Of a stretch of DNA of 27,417 nucleotides, positions 14,519 through 21,577 are shown piece after piece. The stretch lies in the NCBI GenBank assembly GCA_016210515.1, contig JACQTZ010000006.1, positions 1 through 27,417 on the forward strand. The letters run 5' to 3'. Position numbers and translations under genes: made by a program. The first letter of the stretch is position 1, and each line of letters starts with the position of its first letter. Under the pieces are notes generated by a model. That model ran no database searches, was not told where the DNA came from, and worked only from the letters and a program-made list of their open reading frames with translations. Source of the DNA: Chloroflexota bacterium. Lineage in GTDB: Bacteria > Chloroflexota > Dehalococcoidia > UBA2985.

Positions 14519-15094
14519 ATGACTAACGTTCTGGTGGAGTACTCTGACGTCGCCGGGCCCGCAAATACCGATAAGACCCTGGAAAAAGCCAAGGCCCGTG
14601 CCGACGAGCTTGGCATCAACACCTTCGTCGTCGCCACAACCAGGGGCACCGTAGGACTGAAAGCTGCCGAGTATCTCAAGGGCTACAACGTCATCGTCGT
14701 CAGGCATGTCACCGGATTCAGAGACCCCAACACCAATGAAATGCCCGACGACGTCCTGGAGCGCATCCTCCAGCTTGGTGCCAGGGTGCACACGGCCACC
14801 CACGGCTTCGGTGGATTTGGACGCTCCATCCGGAACCGTTTCAACACCTACCAGGTGGACGAGATTGTCGCCGAGGCCCTGCGGCTCTTCGGAGCAGGCA
14901 CAAAAGTAGCGTGCGAGATATCTGCCATGGCCGCCGACGCCGGACTCGTACGAACCGATGAGGACATCATCGCCATTGCGGGTGGCAACGGCGGAGCCGA
15001 TACGGCCATCGTCATCAAGCCCGCCAACGTTCACAAGTTCTTCGACACCAGGATCAGGGAGATAATCTGCAAGCCCCGCAACTGGGGCCAATAG
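14519..15094 (+). CDS. Stand-alone pyruvate kinase alpha/beta (PK_C) domain protein
   Basis: 191 residues resembling the C-terminal alpha/beta domain of pyruvate kinase without the catalytic barrel. Typical stretches are YSDVAGPANTDKTLEKAKARADELGI, FVVATTRGTVGLKAAEYL, NVIVVRHVTGF, and EISAMAADAGLVRTDEDIIAIAGG. Proteins of this type occur in archaea and some Chloroflexota and are annotated only by domain; the role is unknown, and catalysis of the pyruvate-kinase reaction is not expected. GGAGGT 6 nt before the ATG is a clear Shine-Dalgarno. It is divergent from cofE. Confidence 0.85.
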   Translation: MTNVLVEYSDVAGPANTDKTLEKAKARADELGINTFVVATTRGTVGLKAAEYLKGYNVIVVRHVTGFRDPNTNEMPDDVLERILQLGARVHTATHGFGGFGRSIRNRFNTYQVDEIVAEALRLFGAGTKVACEISAMAADAGLVRTDEDIIAIAGGNGGADTAIVIKPANVHKFFDTRIREIICKPRNWGQ

Positions 15095-15106
15095 CAAGCC
15101 AGTCTG

Positions 15107-15192
15107 TCATTGCGAGGAGAATGGAGACTCTGTGTTCCTCCCCCGCGAGCGGGGGAGGATTGAGGTGGGGGTCTCACCCCCATCCCAACCGA
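15107..15192. repeat. Repeat family C, inverted copy
   Basis: Starts GTCATTGCGAGG; positions 15137-15190 match the reverse complement of about 9000-9055 nearly base for base, including the CTCCCCCG/CGGGGGAG hairpin and GGGTCTCACCCCCATCCC. Confidence 0.7.
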
Positions 15193-15248
15193 ACTTCAGG
15201 AACCCCACTGCACCATTCCACCACGCCTGAAGACATACGTGTTAGCCA

Positions 15249-15277
15249 TTGACAAAGGCACGGTTTTCCTATATATT
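15249..15277 (+). promoter_or_regulatory. Distal promoter of the large secreted protein gene
   Basis: TTGACA (15249-15254), exact 17-bp spacer, TATATT (15272-15277): one of the best consensus matches in the window. It would give a leader of about 340 nt with a TTGTGC/GCACAA hairpin near its start. Confidence 0.7.
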
Positions 15278-15421
15278 CCCCACAACTTGTGCACTGGCGC
15301 ACAAAATACGGGCGTCAGCCCAGGAGTTGAAGGTGGTCCCACATCCCAACGCGCTTTCAAAGGGATGCCAGCAAACGGGGCAGGAGCACCCTGTTTTCGT
15401 AAAACTCACGTCCCACAGGGA

Positions 15422-15448
15422 TTGACAAAGCTATACCAATAGTGTAAA
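15422..15448 (+). promoter_or_regulatory. Proximal promoter candidate of the large secreted protein gene
   Basis: A perfect TTGACA (15422-15427) followed by a weak -10 (TGTAAA, 15443-15448, 15-bp spacer). Transcripts would start about 30 nt upstream of the ORF at 15486. Confidence 0.45.
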
Positions 15449-15485
15449 AAGGGTGTCGGGTTCGACCGCGAAAGGAACGGAGTAT

Positions 15486-15626
15486 ATGCACTTATCCAGA
15501 TATCCTACAAGAGCAGGCCCAGATAACATGCCCAGGGAGTTGCCGCTTCCGGGCATTCGGCGTGTAATAAGATCAAGGTATTTTGAAGAGCCCGTAACAA
15601 AAATCGGGTCTGAAGGGGGTAAATAG
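15486..15626 (+). CDS. Candidate 46-codon upstream ORF / leader peptide
   Basis: ATG at 15486 opens a 46-residue frame (begins MHLSRYPTRAGPDNM, basic and Pro-rich) that ends with TAG at 15624-15626. The next codon is the GTG start of the large secreted protein, so the two are in the same frame and separated only by the stop. AAAGGA at 15471-15476 gives a Shine-Dalgarno with 9-nt spacing. No family is recognised. It may be a leader peptide that couples translation, or chance; 46 open codons alone are not strong evidence. The remainder of 15192-15480 contains the promoters and no other gene. Confidence 0.35.
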   Translation: MHLSRYPTRAGPDNMPRELPLPGIRRVIRSRYFEEPVTKIGSEGGK

Positions 15627-18600
15627 GTGAAGACTAAAGGTAGATTTATCGCAATCCTGGCAATTCTTGGCCTCCTCGTCGCTCTGATTCCCATTTTCCC
15701 TGTCGCAGCGGCCACAGGGACCGCGGCCCTCTCGGGAGGCGTGACAGGCCTGGGTACAGATACCAAAACCTACTTCTCGGATAGAACAGGCTTCAACATC
15801 GTCACCGCCACGATCACCGATGAGGACCTCAGTGCGGTGAGAACCGGGAAGGCACGCTACAACGTCGCAGCAGGCGTCGTGGCGGCTGATGGCGCTTCTC
15901 CCGACCCATTCACTCTCAAGGCTACCGGCGGCAACACCTACGGTGTCCCCGTGCTGGGCGGTGAGAAGGCCCAGAGCGATAAGAAGAGCGGCACCGGTAC
16001 TACCACCGCCTTCACCCTCACCAAGACGCCCCGTGATGCCGATGACGATGGCGTCCTGGAGAGTGGGAGCACTGACGACGTCAAGGTAACGGTAAACGGA
16101 GTTGCGCTGGCAGCCACTGGCTACACCATCAACTTCGCCACCGGAGTGGTCACCCTCACCACCGCACCCGCAACTGGCACTGACAACGTGGTCTTTGACT
16201 ACGAGATAAGCGAGTTCGACCAGACCACACCGGCAAACACACCACTGAGATTCGACGGCACCTCTGTTAAGTACGGTGCTACCCTGCCCACTGCTCTAAA
16301 CCAGGTCGGTGTCGCCACAACCAACGCCACGGATGGAAGCGTAACCACCGCTATTGACGTGCCTGCTACCCAGGTCGTGGTTATCACCTTCGCATACGAC
16401 GTAAAGGACAGCAAGACCAGTCTTATAGTCCTTTCCACACCGACCTCGGCGTCCCTGGGCAAGAACCGCACCCTCACGGGCGCCGAGACCACGGCAGTCT
16501 CCAACGCCTTTGCCAACTCGGTGGCCCTCTTCAGCCCCTCCGACCTGTCCAAGATAGAGTCAGAGGCCGCAGACACAGGTAATGACACTGCTGCCGCTTG
16601 CGGCGATAGCGACGGTACAGTACAGATTGACGAGCTCAACTGCACAGCAGGGCTCGCCACCGCCCTCGTTGACGCCGCAGGTACTGCTCTCAATGCCCGC
16701 GTGCAGACCGCGGCTGGCTCTCTTGGCCTGACGGCGAGCTCCGCTTCCGCCTCCACCTTCGTCTCCCGTGCACTGCCAGTCAGCAACGGCGAAAACCTCA
16801 CCGTGACCTATCAGGATGCCAGCCCTGCCGCCACCATCACCAACACTACCCTGGCAGTCATAGACCTGGCTGCTCCCACGGTGACCCTGGTCTCCCCCAC
16901 ACAATCTCTGTACACCAATATCGCAACCCAGCAAATGCTGGCTCGGGCTGCAGACGCTGGCGTTGGTCTCAACTCAGCGGACATAACCTTCGTGGCTCCT
17001 GCAGGGTGCACTCCCGCCACTCCATCGCTAACTACCACTGGTTATGACCTCTCCTGCTCACCTGGTTCAGCCTTGGCTGAGGGCCTCAAGGAGTGGTACA
17101 TCCAGCTCAAGGACCGAGTAGGCAACGAACCCTACAACACGGATGACCCCGCCACCACCGCCAACGAAGGAACCCTTGGGGCCGCCCCTGTGGCAGCAGT
17201 CGCTGTTAACAAGTTCAAGTTCACCGTAGACACCGCCAAACCCACCATTCTCAGCGCCGCCACTGGCTACTACCTGAAGAACCCTGGTGTCACTTCTGGC
17301 ACCAGCGCTGAGAGCCAGGATGGCGACAACCGAAACTGGGTGCGCGCAATCTTTGACCTGGGCACCGGCGGCGCTCCCCTTGACGCATCCTCCGTAGTCG
17401 CCAACGACTTCCGCGTGGCCGGTGTAGCACCCATTTCAGCTGTGGTGAATGTCAAGTCCCAGGAGTCTGGCGCCATCCCCGCAGGCGCGGCCGTTTACCT
17501 GGAGGTCGCACAGCAGGCCACTGACGCCAAGCCCAAGGTAGAGGTAGTCGGGGAAATCCTGGACAAGGCTGGCAACATACAGACAGCTGGCTCCATCACC
17601 AACGCAACGGACAAGCTGACCCCTATTCTGACCGTAACCGCGGCTCCCACTTACGCGCCGCTAACGGTGACCCTCACAATAACCTCCAGCGAGACACTAG
17701 GGGTCAACCCCACCCTCAACACCGTAACCACGGCACCTACTTGCGCAACCCCTCTGCCCAGCCCGACTCCTCAGACGGTCGGCGCAGTAACCTCCACCTC
17801 CTGGACGGCCACCTTTACTAACACCACCGGTGGCGCCAGCAAACAGTGGGCAGTGGTGACAGGCAACGACGTGGCTGGCAACTCCTCCACAGTCGGAGAC
17901 GCCTGTGTGGCCGCCGTGGCCGCCTCCACCGACGTCGTAACCTTCCAGGTGGACAATGCAGCACCCGTAAAGGCCTTCCCTGCCGCTACCGCCACGGCCA
18001 CTGCTGGCCCGGTTTGGATCGTCGCCAGATACGACGAGTTCGAGTACACCGGTGACACCAACACGGCCGTCACCGTCGTCACGGCCACCCTTAACGGCAC
18101 AAGCGTAGCCTCGGAGGTCTTCATCGGGTCCACCACCGTGGACGAGGCCGGTACCGCCCTGGGCGAGACTCATGCCACGGTCACCCTGGCCAAGACCCTG
18201 GAGGTTGGTACTTACACCTACGTCCTGGTGGTGAAGGATGCCGCTCTTAACTCCTCCACCTCCTTTACCCATACCCTGACGGTGTCGGCCAAGCCCAAGT
18301 TCGAAATCGTCCTGAACCCGGGCGTCAACCTCGTATCCATACCCGGTGCTGTGGTGGGAGACGGCGCTAACATCAATAATGCCCTCAAGGACCTGCCTGT
18401 GACCGCCGTACTCACCTATGACGCGAACCTGAACAAGACCGGCAAGAACCCCTGGTTGTCCTCCACCCTGGACGCAGCCACCAGCACCTTCAAGGGTGAT
18501 ATCACCGTCCTTGAACCCGGCAAAGCCTACTTTGTGACGGCCTCTGCACGAGCTACCATGAAACTGGACCTCGTCACCGTGGGCACCACCCTACCCCCCA

Positions 18601-18869
18601 TTGTCCAGGTGCTTCAGGGCTTCAACGCCGTGGGCTTCTGGAGCATCCAGGGGAGCCTGTCGACCACTACTACAGTCGATGCTGACGCATACCTTGGCAG
18701 CACAAAGTGGAGCGTAGCTTACACCTACGATCCCACCCCAGGTATCGGCTGGATGGTCATCAGGCCCGATTCACCCAGTAGCGCAACATACCTCACTGCC
18801 GGCCCAACCATCAAGGCTGGTCAAGGCCTGTTGGTCTTCTTCACCCAGGACGGGACCCTCACACCGTAA
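15627..18869 (+). CDS. Large secreted, probably cell-surface protein with Ig-like domains
   Basis: 1080 residues. The N-terminus is a classical signal peptide: basic MKTKGRF, a hydrophobic core to about residue 25 and an AAA cleavage site near 29. The mature part is rich in Thr, Ala, Val, Asp and Gly and has almost no Cys or Trp. It reads as a chain of beta-sandwich (Ig-like) units; connectors such as DLAAPTVTLVSPTQ, FKFTVDTAKPTILSA and FQVDNAAPVKAF introduce repeats. The last 190 residues form a distinct module (NPGVNLVSIPG...LEPGKAYFVTA...QGFNAVGFWSIQG...KAGQGLLVFFTQ). No membrane anchor or sorting motif is seen. GTG 15627 has AAGGGGGT about 6 nt upstream. Strong promoter, long leader and strong terminator suggest high expression, as for an S-layer or major surface protein, but that role is inferred. 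Confidence 0.85.
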   Translation: MKTKGRFIAILAILGLLVALIPIFPVAAATGTAALSGGVTGLGTDTKTYFSDRTGFNIVTATITDEDLSAVRTGKARYNVAAGVVAADGASPDPFTLKATGGNTYGVPVLGGEKAQSDKKSGTGTTTAFTLTKTPRDADDDGVLESGSTDDVKVTVNGVALAATGYTINFATGVVTLTTAPATGTDNVVFDYEISEFDQTTPANTPLRFDGTSVKYGATLPTALNQVGVATTNATDGSVTTAIDVPATQVVVITFAYDVKDSKTSLIVLSTPTSASLGKNRTLTGAETTAVSNAFANSVALFSPSDLSKIESEAADTGNDTAAACGDSDGTVQIDELNCTAGLATALVDAAGTALNARVQTAAGSLGLTASSASASTFVSRALPVSNGENLTVTYQDASPAATITNTTLAVIDLAAPTVTLVSPTQSLYTNIATQQMLARAADAGVGLNSADITFVAPAGCTPATPSLTTTGYDLSCSPGSALAEGLKEWYIQLKDRVGNEPYNTDDPATTANEGTLGAAPVAAVAVNKFKFTVDTAKPTILSAATGYYLKNPGVTSGTSAESQDGDNRNWVRAIFDLGTGGAPLDASSVVANDFRVAGVAPISAVVNVKSQESGAIPAGAAVYLEVAQQATDAKPKVEVVGEILDKAGNIQTAGSITNATDKLTPILTVTAAPTYAPLTVTLTITSSETLGVNPTLNTVTTAPTCATPLPSPTPQTVGAVTSTSWTATFTNTTGGASKQWAVVTGNDVAGNSSTVGDACVAAVAASTDVVTFQVDNAAPVKAFPAATATATAGPVWIVARYDEFEYTGDTNTAVTVVTATLNGTSVASEVFIGSTTVDEAGTALGETHATVTLAKTLEVGTYTYVLVVKDAALNSSTSFTHTLTVSAKPKFEIVLNPGVNLVSIPGAVVGDGANINNALKDLPVTAVLTYDANLNKTGKNPWLSSTLDAATSTFKGDITVLEPGKAYFVTASARATMKLDLVTVGTTLPPIVQVLQGFNAVGFWSIQGSLSTTTTVDADAYLGSTKWSVAYTYDPTPGIGWMVIRPDSPSSATYLTAGPTIKAGQGLLVFFTQDGTLTP

Positions 18870-18903
18870 CACCCCCGTCTAGCCGGTAACGGAACGCAAA
18901 AGC

Positions 18904-18942
18904 GCCACCCCCCTCAAGCCATGAGGGGGGTGGCCTCTTTTT
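18904..18942 (+). terminator. Strong rho-independent terminator of the surface-protein gene
   Basis: A perfect 12-bp stem, GCCACCCCCCTC (18904-18915) with GAGGGGGGTGGC (18923-18934), 7-nt loop, then CTCTTTTT. Confidence 0.95.
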
Positions 18943-18982
18943 AGAGAACATATCCCACTCACCTTGAGAAGCTGTGAGGGAA

Positions 18983-19021
18983 TTGTCATTGCGAGGGCGT
19001 CCCCGCCCGTGGCAATCTAGA
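18983..19021. repeat. Repeat family C fragment
   Basis: TTGTCATTGCGAGGGCGTCC followed by GTGGCAATCTAG: left and right ends of the GTCATTGCGAGG-type repeat, as at 9060-9122. Confidence 0.6.
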
Positions 19022-19449
19022 ACTGGGGCCCTCCGCATGCGGGGTCCAATGAAAAGAGACCTGTCACAACATCCCCTTAGGCCACTTATAGATAGACTGT
19101 GCACACCCCGTAGGAACAGGTCTCGAACCTGCCACTGCTTCTTGGCCATGTCCCAATCAAGGTGATGGGGCCTGAATCCTTCCCCCTAGACGCCCCTTCT
19201 GTCATTCTGAGCGAAGCGAAGAATCTAAGACAACTGTCGTCGCCAGCGAGTCCTCGAGCGTGGCTACCCGCTGGGGAGTGGCAGCTTCACTCCCCTCACT
19301 CGAAGCCCGTCTATCCTGAGCTTCCCAGGAGACCCAACGGTCACATTGTCATTCAGAGTCCCGATGCAATCGTGGCAAAGAATCCAAGACACATACCCTC
19401 AGACCCCTTCGTCCCTTGCAGTTGATGACATCGCCCAGTTTCACGCGCG

Positions 19450-19487
19450 CAGGGGGGGCGTCCCGACGCGTCGGGACGCCCCCCCTG
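19450..19487. repeat. Perfect 38-bp palindrome
   Basis: Each 19-bp arm contains seven consecutive G or C residues and CGTCCCGACG or its complement; the centre is GACGCGTC with no spacer. It is not followed by a T-run on either strand, so it is not an ordinary terminator. Confidence 0.9.
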
Positions 19488-19720
19488 AACAATGGGAAGC
19501 AGAAGAGCAAAACCAGGAACTTACCCTGAGGCGTGGCCACAGGAACGGGGCTTGGGGGAGTCCTCTGAGCCTGTCGAAGGGTGCCTACTAGAAAACGCCA
19601 TCAACAACCAGCATACGCACCCTCTCTGGTTGGACCTGCTCACCCCAGAAACGCCATCCTGGCGCTCAATAGAGCACACCCACAGCACCCCAGGAACACA
19701 TGACGTTCAGCCCACTGGCC

Positions 19721-20305
19721 CTAGGCGTTTTCGCCCTTCAACTTACGGATCGCCACCCAGGCCAGAGGCACGCCAAAGGCAGCCAGCACCATCTTGATAA
19801 TGTCTCCCGGAATAAAGGGCGTCAGGCCCCACGGCAGGACTTTGTCTCCAGGCACGTAGAATGCCAGCCACGGCAGGCCGAAGGCGTAGATGGCCACCTC
19901 CCCTGCCAGCATGGCCCCTACCAGCTTGAAAGGGTTTCGGCCCCAGCCACGCTCGCACAGGTAACCAACGATGAAGGCCGCCACGGCAAACCCGAGCAGA
20001 TACCCCCGGCTGGCCCCAGGGATCGCCCCTCCCGACGCGAAGACGGGGATACCTATCACACCCGCCACCAGGTAAACCAGCATACTGGCGCCACCTCGCT
20101 TGCTCCCCAGAACCGCCCCGGCCAGAAGCACTGCAAACGTCTGGCCAGTTATCGGCACCGCCGGATTGATGTAGAACTTCACCTGAGCCGCCAGGCCCGC
20201 CAGTGCCGCGAACCCCACCACCAGCGCCGCATCCACCATCAGGCCACTGCGAGGAAACACCGCATCCGCGAGAGTCGCACCCCTGTCTGTCGATTGTGCT
20301 TGCAC
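19721..20305 (-). CDS. bioY: Biotin transporter BioY (ECF substrate-binding subunit)
   Basis: 194 residues with about six membrane segments. Family motifs: FYINPAVPITGQTFAVLLAGAVLGSKRG, YLVAGVIGIPVFASG, GYLLGFAVAAFIVGYLCERG, and the C-terminal FIPGDIIKMVLAA. BioY binds biotin in the membrane, alone or with the energising EcfAA'T module, whose genes are not in the window. GTG start at 20305 with GGGGTGA about 6 nt upstream. It has its own promoter and is divergent from hrcA. Confidence 0.95.
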   Translation of the reverse strand: MQAQSTDRGATLADAVFPRSGLMVDAALVVGFAALAGLAAQVKFYINPAVPITGQTFAVLLAGAVLGSKRGGASMLVYLVAGVIGIPVFASGGAIPGASRGYLLGFAVAAFIVGYLCERGWGRNPFKLVGAMLAGEVAIYAFGLPWLAFYVPGDKVLPWGLTPFIPGDIIKMVLAAFGVPLAWVAIRKLKGENA

Positions 20306-20344
20306 CTGCTCACCCCTTTCTTATGCCTACGTCCAATGGCGCGC

Positions 20345-20374
20345 AGTATAGCAATGGCCTACCTTCACAGTCAA
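20345..20374 (-). promoter_or_regulatory. Promoter of bioY
   Basis: On the minus strand: TTGACT (20374-20369), 18-bp spacer, TATACT (20350-20345). Transcription would start near 20338, about 33 nt before the GTG start. Confidence 0.65.
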
Positions 20375-20383
20375 TATCTTGAC
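20370..20383. promoter_or_regulatory. Candidate operator overlapping the bioY -35
   Basis: GTCAATATCTTGAC is an inverted repeat with 5-bp arms and a 4-bp centre, placed on the -35 of the bioY promoter and upstream of hrcA. It resembles a small dimeric-repressor site, but I cannot name the regulator; it does not match the CIRCE sequence bound by HrcA. Confidence 0.3.
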
Positions 20384-20463
20384 ACCCCCCCACTCCAATG
20401 GTAAATTTCAGCTATAGCCCGTGATAGTCCGCCTCCCGCATGGAACCAAAGCGACGAGGTAAG

Positions 20464-21480
20464 ATGCTTACTCAAAGAAAATCGGAGCTGCTCAAGACCC
20501 TCGTCGGAGAGTACATAGAATCGGCCAGCCCCGTTGCATCTGAGACCATCGCAAGAAAACACTCCCAGGGTGTCAGCTCCGCTACCGTGCGCAACGAGAT
20601 GGCCGACCTGGAAGAACAGGGCTACATCACCAGACCCCATCACTCCGCCGGGGCCGTACCATCGGACAAGGGATACCGCTTCTACGTCGAAACCCTCTCC
20701 CAGGTGGAGGAGCTTCCCCAGGAGTTCCAGCACACCGTCCGTTACCAGTTCACCAGAGCCGAACGGGATATCGAAAGTTGGACTCGACTGGCCGCGACGG
20801 CCCTTGCACAGCTAGTGAACAACGCCGCCCTGGTCACCTATCCCAAAGAGCCCGAAACGCGCCTGATTCGCATAAACCTGGTGCAGATTCAGGAGTCCCT
20901 GGCCTTCCTCATCCTGGTTCTCCAGGAAGTCAAGCTCAGAAAGCAGCTCCTGCCCCTTAGCGAACCCCTCACCAGCGACGACCTGCAGATGGTGGCTAAC
21001 AGACTCAGCGACTCCCTGGGCGGCCTGAGCCGACGGGAGATCCAGGCCAGACCAGCAGATATCTCTCCCTTCGAGCGCACCGTTACCGACATGGTACTGG
21101 ACATCATGGAGGCCGAGGACCAGGCGCTCTACAGCGACCACTACATCGAAGGGTTGCGACACCTGCTCAGCCAACCCGAGTTCTCCGAGGGAGAGAAGGC
21201 AAGAGAGATTGTCCAGGTCCTGGAGGACAAAGAACTCCTCCAGACCATCCTGGCAGAGGCCCCGGAATGGGGACACATGAAAATCATCATCGGCGGCGAG
21301 AACCGCGTCACCTTCCTCCACCCCCTGAGCATAGTCTTGTGCCAGTACGGCCTCCCTGGCGGGGGCCTGGGATCCATAAGCGCCCTGGGCCCCACCAGAA
21401 TGGAGTACTCCCGCACCATCGCCGGAGTGCGTTTCGTCTCTTCCCTCATGACCGAGCTAATAGCCCAGGTGCACGGCTGA
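20464..21480 (+). CDS. hrcA: Heat-inducible transcription repressor HrcA
   Basis: 338 residues. The N-terminal winged helix reads LTQRKSELLKTLVGEYIESASPVASETIARKH, then GVSSATVRNEMADLEEQGYI and PHHSAGAVPSDKGYRFYVE. The canonical family form of the last motif is PHTSAGRIPTDKGYRxYV, so two usually conserved residues differ. The GAF-like dimerisation core and C-terminal GPTRMEYSRTIAGVRFVSSLM fit the family. HrcA represses heat-shock chaperone operons through CIRCE operators. I chose ATG 20464 (GAGG 4 nt upstream, family N-terminus); ATG 20440 is the longer option without a Shine-Dalgarno. Usual partners grpE, dnaK, dnaJ and groESL are absent here, and no CIRCE element was found in the window. 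Confidence 0.93.
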   Translation: MLTQRKSELLKTLVGEYIESASPVASETIARKHSQGVSSATVRNEMADLEEQGYITRPHHSAGAVPSDKGYRFYVETLSQVEELPQEFQHTVRYQFTRAERDIESWTRLAATALAQLVNNAALVTYPKEPETRLIRINLVQIQESLAFLILVLQEVKLRKQLLPLSEPLTSDDLQMVANRLSDSLGGLSRREIQARPADISPFERTVTDMVLDIMEAEDQALYSDHYIEGLRHLLSQPEFSEGEKAREIVQVLEDKELLQTILAEAPEWGHMKIIIGGENRVTFLHPLSIVLCQYGLPGGGLGSISALGPTRMEYSRTIAGVRFVSSLMTELIAQVHG

Positions 21481-21577
21481 CCATCCTCGTCACCCTCCAC
21501 CCCTCCACGATCCCCCAAGGAATCACCCGTAGTCCCGTCTCCTGAATAGAGAAACCTCTCACCTGGCACCACCAGCC

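Larger units (their letters stand above)
18943..19720. other. Gene-free, repeat-rich stretch
   Basis: Nothing coding can be supported here. The stretch holds repeat fragments at 18983-19021, 19199-19245 (GTCATTCTGAGCGAAGCG, then AAGAATCTAAGA) and 19346-19390, the perfect palindrome at 19450-19487, and a GAGCCTGTCGAAGGG fragment at about 19566-19580. The open frames in it are short, overlapping and have no Shine-Dalgarno. Confidence 0.7.

Noticed and set aside
15450..15480. GGGTTCGACC resembling a tRNA T-arm
   Set aside because: The flanking bases do not form a T-stem, and no acceptor, D-arm or anticodon arm lies around it.
15238..15626. Known riboswitch in the long leader of the surface-protein gene
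   Set aside because: I compared it by eye with c-di-GMP, cobalamin, TPP and SAM consensus motifs and saw no match.
20384..20463. CIRCE operator upstream of hrcA
   Set aside because: I looked for TTAGCACTC-N9-GAGTGCTAA and found nothing close on either strand.
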